The notes below the pieces were generated by a model, which did no database searches, was not told where the DNA came from, and saw only the letters and a list, made by a program, of their open reading frames with translations. 9,133 nt of DNA, taken from NCBI GenBank assembly GCA_003519545.1, contig DOWN01000022.1, positions 1 through 9,133 on the forward strand. Direction: 5' to 3'. The position numbers were made by a program, and so were the translations under genes. Source of the DNA: Bacteroidota bacterium (GTDB taxonomy: Bacteria > Bacteroidota > Ignavibacteria > Tepidaquicellales > Tepidaquicellaceae). How positions within the stretch are numbered: the first letter of the stretch is position 1; each line of letters begins with the position of its first letter. Positions 1 through 5,991 of this stretch are shown piece by piece.

Positions 1-222
1 TTCAGGAGGTAATACTTTTAATCTTCTTTTAATTGCTCTTTCTGTTAATAATTTTAATCCTGCTTTCTCTGCATCTGAACCCGGTTTGATTACGATATTA
101 GGTTTATAAATTCCTTTATCTTTAAATATTATCCAGTATTTACTTTTTGATTCTTTTTCTTTTGGTTGTGATAGAATTATCGCAGGAAAAATGAAGATAA
201 AAAATAATAGAATTTTTTTCAT
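1..222 (-). CDS. N-terminal fragment of a secreted S8 (subtilisin-like) peptidase, cut by window edge
   Basis: An open frame of 74 codons starts at ATG 222-220 and runs off base 1 without a stop, so only the N-terminus is visible. Residues 1-18 form a signal peptide: MKK, then a hydrophobic stretch (ILLFFIFIFPAIIL), with likely cleavage near S18-Q19. The mature start is Lys/Glu-rich. It is followed by KYWIIFKDKG (28-37) and LTERAIKRRLKVLPP (59-73). From memory, this pairing of a K-Y-W-[IV]-F-F-K-D-K-like strand and an L-[ST]-E/Q-R-A-[IL]-x-R-R helix is typical of the propeptide of secreted subtilases in Bacteroidota and Ignavibacteria. The catalytic Asp/His/Ser domain would lie outside the window, so the assignment rests on the propeptide alone. 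There is no Shine-Dalgarno sequence before the ATG, and the start lies only 25 nt past the hairpin at 248-281. A generic exported protein is the alternative. Confidence 0.6.
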   Translation of the reverse strand, partial: MKKILLFFIFIFPAIILSQPKEKESKSKYWIIFKDKGIYKPNIVIKPGSDAEKAGLKLLTERAIKRRLKVLPPE

Positions 223-247
223 AATTGGGGAATATGAATTTAAGAGG

Positions 248-281
248 AAATTAACCGGTCAAATTAATGACCGGTTAATTT
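248..281 (-). terminator. Hairpin terminator after the E2 gene
   Basis: This is a perfect 13-bp inverted repeat: AAATTAACCGGTC at 248-260, an 8-nt loop at 261-268, and GACCGGTTAATTT at 269-281. It begins one base after the E2 stop codon (285-283). On the minus strand the stem is followed by a short, interrupted U-rich tract (TTTCCTCTTAAATT). The plus strand has an uninterrupted T6 at 279-284, but no gene on that strand would use it. The position directly behind a stop codon, and the GC-rich core in an AT-rich background, argue for an intrinsic terminator. The weak U tract leaves efficiency uncertain, and some readthrough into the gene at 222 is possible. Confidence 0.75.
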
Positions 282-282
282 T

Positions 283-1647
283 TTAAAGTGAATAATTTTC
301 CAAATAATGAACAATTCTCATTAAGAATTGACCACCCAATGCACCGTCAATCAATCTGTGATCAAATGAAAGTGATAAATACACCATTGGTTTTATTACA
401 ATGAAATCTCCTTGTTCCGTTTCCAAAACTGCAGGTCTCTTTTTAATCGCTCCGACTCCTAAAATTGCAACTTGTGGCTGATTGATAACCATAGTACCGA
501 TTATATTTCCAAATACTCCGTAATTTGAAATAGTAAATGTACCCCCTTGAATCTCATCAAGAGATAGTTTTTTAATTCTTGCTCTTTTTCCTAAATCATT
601 TATATCTCTTGAAAGACCGACAAGATTTTTTCCGTCAGCATTTTTAATTACTGGTACAATTAACCCGCCATTTTCCATCGCAACAGCCATTCCAAGATTT
701 ATTTTGTTTCTCATAATTGCTTTGTATGGAACAGCGGAGTCATCAATAATAGAATTTATTAATGGAAAATCTTTTAGTGCCTTAATAGTGCATTCAGCAA
801 TAAAAGGCATATATGTCATTTTAAAACCTTCTTTATCTGCGAAATCTTTATTCAGTTCTTTTCTTGCTTTATCCACGGCAGTCAAATCACATTCCGCAAT
901 AGCATTAACGTGAGGAGATATTGCCATTGATGCAACCATATGCTCTGCCATTTTCTGACGGATATTATCAAACTCCATTACCGATAAACCTTCTTCATTA
1001 TAATCAACTTCATATTTTGGAAGATTAATCTGTTTTGGTGCTGAAACTTGCTGAACTGGTTTTGATGTTTGAACGGGCTGAGTAGTTGTTTTAACAGGTT
1101 CGGAAGCAGGAGTTGATTTTCTGTTTGTCAGATAATTTAAAATATCTTTTTTAGATACTCTTCCGCCTGATCCGGTTCCGGGAATTCTTTCAAGTTCAGA
1201 TAAACTGATACCTTCTTGTTTTGCAATGTTTAATACTAATGGAGAATAAAATCTGTCACCGCCTCCGCTTGTCATTTCAGTTTCAACTATTGTCTCTGTC
1301 ACTTCTTGTTTCGGAGTTATAGTTTCAATTTTAATTTCTTCTTTTACGGGCTCTGATTTTTTTACTTCTTCCTGTTTCACACTTGGTGCGTTTGCAGATG
1401 TGGATTCTCCGTTTGTATTTATTTTTGCAATAACACTTCCAACCTGTACTACATCCCCTTCATTAAATAAAACTTCCGATATTACTCCGCTTTCGGGAGA
1501 TGGTACTTCTGTGTCAACTTTATCTGTAGAAATTTCCAAAACTGTCTCATCTCTCTCTACTTTATCTCCTGCCTTTTTATTCCATTTCAGTATAGTGCCT
1601 TCCATTATAGATTCACCCATTTTCGGCATTACTAAATCAACTACCAT
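283..1647 (-). CDS. Dihydrolipoamide acyltransferase, E2 subunit of a 2-oxoacid dehydrogenase complex
   Basis: This 454-aa protein has the full E2 layout. A single lipoyl domain spans about 1-76, with the lipoylated lysine K43 in the TDKVDTEV turn. A Lys/Glu/Thr-rich linker (77-130) is followed by a peripheral-subunit-binding domain (about 133-173, with GTGSGGRVSKKDIL). A second Pro/Thr/Gln linker leads to the catalytic acyltransferase domain (about 222-454). The active-site signature H-x3-D-G is present as DHRLIDG (H430, D434). In the complex, E2 moves the acyl group from E1 to CoA by its swinging lipoyl arm. The acyl specificity (acetyl, succinyl or branched-chain) cannot be fixed: the channel segment SPHV (about 242-245) is neither a clear pyruvate nor a clear 2-oxoglutarate type, and no E1 or E3 gene is adjacent. 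The ATG at 1647 has the best Shine-Dalgarno in the window. A hairpin terminator follows the stop. Confidence 0.95.
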   Translation of the reverse strand: MVVDLVMPKMGESIMEGTILKWNKKAGDKVERDETVLEISTDKVDTEVPSPESGVISEVLFNEGDVVQVGSVIAKINTNGESTSANAPSVKQEEVKKSEPVKEEIKIETITPKQEVTETIVETEMTSGGGDRFYSPLVLNIAKQEGISLSELERIPGTGSGGRVSKKDILNYLTNRKSTPASEPVKTTTQPVQTSKPVQQVSAPKQINLPKYEVDYNEEGLSVMEFDNIRQKMAEHMVASMAISPHVNAIAECDLTAVDKARKELNKDFADKEGFKMTYMPFIAECTIKALKDFPLINSIIDDSAVPYKAIMRNKINLGMAVAMENGGLIVPVIKNADGKNLVGLSRDINDLGKRARIKKLSLDEIQGGTFTISNYGVFGNIIGTMVINQPQVAILGVGAIKKRPAVLETEQGDFIVIKPMVYLSLSFDHRLIDGALGGQFLMRIVHYLENYSL

Positions 1648-1656
1648 TATATATTT

Positions 1657-1662
1657 CTCCTG
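1657..1662 (-). promoter_or_regulatory. Strong Shine-Dalgarno of the E2 gene
   Basis: The minus-strand sequence CAGGAG sits 9 nt upstream of the E2 ATG at 1647-1645 (spacer AAATATATA, of which the last bases adjoin the ATG). It fixes the E2 start. Most other genes in the window lack any such motif, which suggests the E2 gene is translated independently at a higher rate. Confidence 0.7.
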
Positions 1663-1684
1663 TAATTATTATTTGAATTATTGT

Positions 1685-1713
1685 AAAATACCAATATCCC
1701 TATACGTATTCAA
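1685..1713 (-). promoter_or_regulatory. Candidate promoter for the E2 gene
   Basis: In the 84-nt gap between prs and the E2 gene, the minus strand reads TTGAAT (1713-1708), exactly 17 nt, then TATTTT (1690-1685). These match four of six bases of each sigma-70 hexamer with ideal spacing. The same stretch fits the Bacteroidota -33 TTG / -7 TAnnTTTG pattern only loosely (TATTTTAC). It would give a leader of roughly 30 nt containing the ribosome-binding site. No terminator hairpin separates prs from this site, so the E2 gene may also receive readthrough from the upstream operon. Confidence 0.35.
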
Positions 1714-1731
1714 TTCACGAAAAAGCCTACT

Positions 1732-2670
1732 TTAACCCTTATTTATATCAAAAAGTGATGAAACTGATTGATTTTTGTTGGTTCTTTTTATCGCTTCAGC
1801 AAAAATTTTCGCTACGGAAACGACTTCAATTTTTGAGCAAGTTTTTGTCAAAGGAAGTGTATCTGAAATTATTAATTTTTTTATAGAACTGTTATTTATT
1901 CTTTCAACGGCATTTCCGGAAAGTAAAGCATGTGTACATGCTCCATATACATTTTCAGCCCCTGCTTTTTTCAGTGCTTCAACTGCATTAACGAATGTTC
2001 CACCGGTATCAATTAAGTCATCAATTATAATAACATTTTTTCCCTTAGGATCACCAATAATATTCATCACTTCTGCTACATTTGGTTTAGGTCTTCTTTT
2101 ATCCAATACAATTAAATCACAATGAAGTCTTTTTGCGTATGCTCTCGCCATTTTTATTCCGCCTACATCCGGCGAAGCAACTGCCATATTTTTTAACTTT
2201 AGTTTTTTAATATGAGGAGTGAAAACACTTGATGCATATAAGTGATCAACAGGTATATCAAAAAAACCCTGTATCTGAGGTGTATGTAAATCCATTGTTA
2301 TAATTCTGTCTGCACCCGCTGTTGTTATCATATTCGCTATCAACTTTGCTGATATCGCAACCCTCGGCTGATCTTTTCTGTCTTGTCTTGCATAACCGAA
2401 ATAGGGAATTACCGCGTTAATCCTTCTTGCAGATGCTCTCTTAGCCGCATCTATCATAATCAGTAATTCCATCAAATTTTCAAAAGGTGGATTCGTTGTC
2501 TGTATTAAATACAAATCAGCACCCCTGATATTTTCGTTATATTTCATCCAGATTTCACCATCTGAAAATGTTTTAAATTCACAGTTACCCAATTTTGATT
2601 TAATACTTTCTGCAACTGATTTTCCGAATTTTTTTGATGTTCTTCCGGAAAATAATTTTAAATCTGACAT
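1732..2670 (-). CDS. prs: Ribose-phosphate pyrophosphokinase (PRPP synthetase)
   Basis: It makes 5-phosphoribosyl 1-pyrophosphate from ribose 5-phosphate and ATP in the cytosol, feeding purine, pyrimidine, histidine, tryptophan and NAD synthesis. At 312 aa it is close to the usual bacterial length of about 315. The class I motifs are all present: FSDGE (35-39), the ATP-binding ARQDRK (94-99), DLHTPQIQGFF (127-137), the catalytic flexible loop with KRRPKPN (191-197), and the PRPP loop IDDLIDTGGT (216-225). The core looks intact, with no frameshift. It is the last gene of the tight seven-gene run, 18 nt behind the aminotransferase. The leader has only a purine-rich AAAGAAA before the ATG. Nothing ties PRPP directly to the glycan genes upstream, so co-transcription may simply be positional. 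Confidence 0.97.
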   Translation of the reverse strand: MSDLKLFSGRTSKKFGKSVAESIKSKLGNCEFKTFSDGEIWMKYNENIRGADLYLIQTTNPPFENLMELLIMIDAAKRASARRINAVIPYFGYARQDRKDQPRVAISAKLIANMITTAGADRIITMDLHTPQIQGFFDIPVDHLYASSVFTPHIKKLKLKNMAVASPDVGGIKMARAYAKRLHCDLIVLDKRRPKPNVAEVMNIIGDPKGKNVIIIDDLIDTGGTFVNAVEALKKAGAENVYGACTHALLSGNAVERINNSSIKKLIISDTLPLTKTCSKIEVVSVAKIFAEAIKRTNKNQSVSSLFDINKG

Positions 2671-2688
2671 TGTTTCTTTAATTTGTAA

Positions 2689-3786
2689 TTATTTATTATA
2701 AAACTCCCTAATTGAATTTGAAATAAAATCTATTTCTTCATCTTTTAATTCAGGATAACTCGGTAAATTAATTCCACACCATCCTAATTTTTCTGCAACA
2801 GGAAGCCGTTGATATTTTGTAGCATACATAGGCATTGTGTGAACTGGATAAAATGAAGGTCTTGTTTCTATTGATGCATTTTTTAAATGTTCTCTTAATC
2901 CGTCACGTTCATTTATATTTGAAGTGAGTATCGTTATCATCCAGTATGTATTTAAAACATTTAAATTTTCATTTTGAAATTCTAATGGTAAATCTTTAAG
3001 TTTATCTTTATATTTTACAAATAAATCTCTTTTCATTTTAATTTTCTCATCTGCTTTTTCAAGTTGTGCTAACCCGATTGCCGCACAAATATTTGTCATT
3101 CTGTAATTATATCCTATTACATCATGCCAGTATTCTCTGTATTTTGCAAGCCCATGCATTTTGAAATGATATGCTCTGTCATATAATGTTTCATCATTTG
3201 TAACCACCATTCCGCCTTCTCCTGTTGTAATTGTTTTATTACCGTAAAAACTGAATGTTGATATATCTCCGAATGTTCCGGTATATTTATTGTTATACTT
3301 AGAACCAAATGATTCTGCACAATCTTCAATAACAAAAATATTGTTCTCTTTGGCAATTTTACAAATTTCATCCATCTCACAGGGATTTCCATAAATATGG
3401 ACACACATTATTGCTTTAGTTTTATCTGTAATCTTTCTCTTTACATCTTCCGGATCTAACTGCCAAGTTGATTCAAGTGAATCAGCAAATACCGGCTTTG
3501 CCCCTGAGTGTGATATTGAACTAACCGATGCGATATAAGTAAATGAAGGAACTATCACTTCATCTCCTTCTCCGATTCCAAGAGTAACTAATGCAAGATG
3601 TAATGCTACTGTGCCGTTGCAGACAGTAGTTGAATGTTTAACTCCGATATATTCAGAAAATTTCTCTTCAAATTTATTTACATACTCCCCTTTAGATGAA
3701 ATCCAGTTTGAATCTATACATTCATTTACATATTTTTTCTCATTTCCGTTAAGTGAAGGTTGATATACAGGAATTTTATAACTCAT
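2689..3786 (-). CDS. DegT/DnrJ/EryC1-family sugar-nucleotide aminotransferase, perosamine-synthase-like
   Basis: This 365-aa PLP enzyme most resembles GDP-perosamine synthases (Per/RfbE), which transaminate the C4 keto group of GDP-4-keto-6-deoxymannose using glutamate. The start PVYQPSLNGNEKKYVNEC, and CNGTVALHLAL (56-66), are typical of the subfamily. So are IEDCAESFG (153-161, D155 contacting the PLP ring nitrogen) and SFYGNKTITTGEGG (179-192, with K184 as the Schiff-base lysine). The ending ETRPSFYPVHTMPMY, from about residue 306, is also typical. K184 is present, so this is not the dehydratase branch (ColD), where the lysine is replaced by histidine. The substrate is inferred; other 4-keto or 3-keto hexose nucleotides are possible. 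It follows a GT9 gene by 13 nt with no Shine-Dalgarno, and it supports a surface-glycan role for the operon. No 4,6-dehydratase or sugar nucleotidyltransferase is in the window. Confidence 0.88.
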   Translation of the reverse strand: MSYKIPVYQPSLNGNEKKYVNECIDSNWISSKGEYVNKFEEKFSEYIGVKHSTTVCNGTVALHLALVTLGIGEGDEVIVPSFTYIASVSSISHSGAKPVFADSLESTWQLDPEDVKRKITDKTKAIMCVHIYGNPCEMDEICKIAKENNIFVIEDCAESFGSKYNNKYTGTFGDISTFSFYGNKTITTGEGGMVVTNDETLYDRAYHFKMHGLAKYREYWHDVIGYNYRMTNICAAIGLAQLEKADEKIKMKRDLFVKYKDKLKDLPLEFQNENLNVLNTYWMITILTSNINERDGLREHLKNASIETRPSFYPVHTMPMYATKYQRLPVAEKLGWCGINLPSYPELKDEEIDFISNSIREFYNK

Positions 3787-3799
3787 TAATAATTTATTT

Positions 3800-4957
3800 T
3801 CAGTTACTGAATGAAGGTTTTTTGAAACTGTAATTTATTACTGCTTCTCTTATTTTCCTTATATCTATCATTTGGATACACTCAAGATTGTAAGGGCAAA
3901 CTCTTTTCCAGCAAGGTGAACATTCCAATCCTTCAGGAATAAGTTTTATACCTCTGCCATAAAGTTCTATTTCACTTGCACAAGATAATCCAAACCATGC
4001 TATAACATATTTTTTCAGTGCAATTGCAAGATGCATTCCGAAACTATCACCGGAAATTACAATATCGCATACATCCATATAACAGGCACCTTTTCTTATA
4101 CCCATAGATGTAGGGCTGTTAAAAATTTTGTTGTCTTGAAATTCAGGAAAATTACTAAAAATTGTTTTGTTACGCTCTGTATCTTCTCTTCCACCCAATA
4201 AAACAATTTTTATATTCTCATAAAATAACAATTCCCCGATTAATTGAATATGCTGTTCTATTGTCATTTTTTTATTCGGAAACAGTTCTGAACATCCGGT
4301 GTTGAATCCGACATATGTATATCGGTTATCGTAATTTATTTCATTCTTAAAATCCTGAATGAATTGTTTTTCGTTTTCATCAAAATTAAAGATACATTCG
4401 TCTTTTTCATAATTTAAGTGAAATACTTCATGCAAAATTTCAATTCCGGTTCTTTGATTTTCTCTGAATTTAAGTTGATCATCAAGTCCGAGTTTATAAC
4501 TATAAATTGCATTTTCATCTGCCGGTATAATTTTCCCGTCCGAATTCAAAAAAAATCCATATCTTGTTTTCGCTTTTATTTCATTTGCTAATGAACAGGC
4601 ATAAACTGATTTATCCGCATTCATTACAAAATCAAAATTCAGATTTCTTAAAATCATTCTGCTTTCATCATCCCATAAGAATAATTTATCTATGTAAGGA
4701 TTATTTATCAGTATATTTTTTGCGTTTGGTAATGTTAGCCAGTAAATTGTGCTTTCAGGAAATTTTCTTTTTAATGCGGGAAGTACAGGTGTATTATCCA
4801 GTACGTTTCCGAGAGCATCAAGTGAAATTATTAAAATTTTCTCTCCTATTTTGTTTTCAGGTAAATCATATTTACATCCGTTTGTCAGACAATCATAATA
4901 TGAGACACAAGGTTTATAACCTGAAAATTTTTTACATCTTGGTATTTTGAAATCCAA
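3800..4957 (-). CDS. Divergent GT9-family glycosyltransferase with Cys-rich N-terminal extension
   Basis: This 385-aa protein has two Rossmann-like halves of the heptosyltransferase (GT9) type. Strand-loop ILIISLDALGNVLDNTPVLP is at 41-60, the second half has VGFNTG (216-221) and LLGGRED, and the nucleotide-sugar site is GDSFGMHLAIAL (303-314). Three things are unusual. First, there is an N-terminal extension of about 36 residues with C8, C17, C23 and C28 (CX8CX5CX4C). Second, Asn51 stands where the neighbouring GT9 proteins have the Gly-Asp of the acceptor-site loop. Third, there is a C-terminal cluster C346, C349, C354, C360 (CX2CX4CX5C). The start is a TTG (4957-4955), 1 nt after the preceding stop. 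No ATG occurs near the N-terminus and an in-frame stop lies a few codons upstream, so TTG is the best choice although no Shine-Dalgarno supports it. The donor and acceptor are unknown. Confidence 0.82.
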   Translation of the reverse strand: MDFKIPRCKKFSGYKPCVSYYDCLTNGCKYDLPENKIGEKILIISLDALGNVLDNTPVLPALKRKFPESTIYWLTLPNAKNILINNPYIDKLFLWDDESRMILRNLNFDFVMNADKSVYACSLANEIKAKTRYGFFLNSDGKIIPADENAIYSYKLGLDDQLKFRENQRTGIEILHEVFHLNYEKDECIFNFDENEKQFIQDFKNEINYDNRYTYVGFNTGCSELFPNKKMTIEQHIQLIGELLFYENIKIVLLGGREDTERNKTIFSNFPEFQDNKIFNSPTSMGIRKGACYMDVCDIVISGDSFGMHLAIALKKYVIAWFGLSCASEIELYGRGIKLIPEGLECSPCWKRVCPYNLECIQMIDIRKIREAVINYSFKKPSFSN

Positions 4958-4958
4958 A

Positions 4959-5990
4959 TCAGTTAATTTTTAAAATTTGTTTTTTAATTGAATCTAAAAC
5001 TGTTTCAATCGTGATCCCGTTTTCAATTCCACAATTATTCTTATCTTTGCTGCAATGTAAATTGCAAAATTCATTACTGACCTCAAGGTCTATCGAGTTA
5101 CCGTTAATCGTTCCCCAGTGTTTAACACTGCTAACATTTCTGTTGCAATGCATAACAACGGCTTTTCGCTTTAAAGCATCAGCGATATGAGCAGGACCCG
5201 TTGATGATACTACAACTAAATCCATCGCATTAATAAAAGAAATAAATTTTCTCAGCGGATATAGTTTATCAGCAACTATAAAAATATTCCCGCAGTTTAG
5301 ATTCTTTATTTTCGATTTAAAAGATTCACTCATTTCAATCGAAGTTAAAAAAATATTTAATCCCTTTTCAGAATATTCTTTTTGAATCTTTTGAATTAAC
5401 TCAAAATATTTATCTTCACTCCAGTTGGGTGCGGAATTTTTTGATCCTGTATGAATCATTACATTTGGAACTTGAGAATTAATGTTTAATTCTTTTAGAA
5501 AATTTCTTGTAAGGAGTATCTCATCATCAGTTAAAAAAATTTCTGGTGAAATATTATCTGTCTCAACTCCTATTCTTCTTGCCAAGTCCATACAATAATC
5601 TGCTTCGTGCCTCAAAGGAACATAATTGTTTCTTGAAACACTTTTCATCATTGTCATCATTTCGTATATCTTTCTTCCAACACCAATCCTGTTTTTAACT
5701 CCACCAAAAAACATTTGATACGCTGCTCTTTCTGTTGGCATCACTAATAGTCCGTCTGTAAACTTTCTTTCTCTGATTTTCTTTGTTACTTCCCAAAAAG
5801 TTTCTTTTTTTAAATCATCAGTTATCATCTCATCCAGATAAGGATTGTTTAGTAATATATCCGTCGTATTTTTTTGTGTTAATGTTGCAATAAATGAATC
5901 CGGATATTTTAATTTTAATTCTCTTATCATCGGAGTAATCATAATGACATCTCCAACCCGGTCTGTCCTGACAATTAAAATTCTTTTCAT
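4959..5990 (-). CDS. GT9-family glycosyltransferase (heptosyltransferase-like)
   Basis: This 343-aa protein has the GT9 layout. RTDRVGDVIMITPMI (8-22) carries D14, equivalent to the Asp proposed as catalytic base in LPS heptosyltransferase I. Next come IHTGSKNSAPNWSEDKYFELI (179-199, in the donor-side half) and SSTGPAHIADAL (262-273, nucleotide-sugar site). The S-S-T-G-P form in place of D-S-G-P is, from memory, a common GT9 variant. The enzyme would act at the cytoplasmic face of the inner membrane on a lipid-linked acceptor. Only three Cys (C309, C313, C320) remain of the C-terminal cluster seen in its two paralogues, and with different spacing. The ATG at 5990 begins 1 nt after the transporter stop (TAA-A-ATG), implying translational coupling. 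No Shine-Dalgarno is visible. Sugar specificity cannot be told from sequence. Confidence 0.85.
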   Translation of the reverse strand: MKRILIVRTDRVGDVIMITPMIRELKLKYPDSFIATLTQKNTTDILLNNPYLDEMITDDLKKETFWEVTKKIRERKFTDGLLVMPTERAAYQMFFGGVKNRIGVGRKIYEMMTMMKSVSRNNYVPLRHEADYCMDLARRIGVETDNISPEIFLTDDEILLTRNFLKELNINSQVPNVMIHTGSKNSAPNWSEDKYFELIQKIQKEYSEKGLNIFLTSIEMSESFKSKIKNLNCGNIFIVADKLYPLRKFISFINAMDLVVVSSTGPAHIADALKRKAVVMHCNRNVSSVKHWGTINGNSIDLEVSNEFCNLHCSKDKNNCGIENGITIETVLDSIKKQILKIN

Positions 5991-5991
5991 T

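Noticed and set aside
248..281. The 13-bp inverted repeat as a transposon end or attachment site
   Set aside because: The arms are 8 nt apart and begin one base after a stop codon; there is no transposase, target duplication or second copy, so a terminator is the simpler reading.
704..913. Plus-strand 69-codon frame opposite the E2 gene, and a similar 73-codon one at 5845-6066
   Set aside because: Both are short antisense frames over conserved coding sequence with no independent support.
1702..1709. Palindrome ATACGTAT in the prs-E2 gap as an operator
   Set aside because: Eight bases in AT-rich DNA arise easily by chance, and no second copy was seen near another gene.
1715..1735. T-run after prs (minus strand GGCTTTTTCG) as a terminator
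   Set aside because: No stable inverted repeat precedes the T-run, so there is no hairpin to support intrinsic termination.
1400..2125. Open frames of 111 and 116 codons on the plus strand (1400-1735 and 1775-2125)
   Set aside because: They lie antisense to the E2 and prs genes, whose minus-strand products have full family motifs; the plus-strand products have a low-complexity Ser/Thr/Phe composition typical of shadows and match no family I know.
3117..3404. Minus-strand 95-codon frame inside the aminotransferase gene
   Set aside because: It is an alternative frame nested wholly within the aminotransferase, whose own frame is uninterrupted and carries the catalytic residues; it is not evidence of a frameshift.
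4564..4950. Plus-strand open frame of 128 codons opposite the GT9 gene
   Set aside because: It is antisense to a well-supported GT9 coding region, with no ribosome-binding site, no recognisable domain, and composition explained by the reverse frame.
4959..5990. Loss of function of the middle GT9 because its donor site reads SSTGP instead of DSGP
   Set aside because: The STGP form is common in GT9 proteins as far as I recall, and the acceptor-loop Asp (D14) is kept, so inactivity is not supported.
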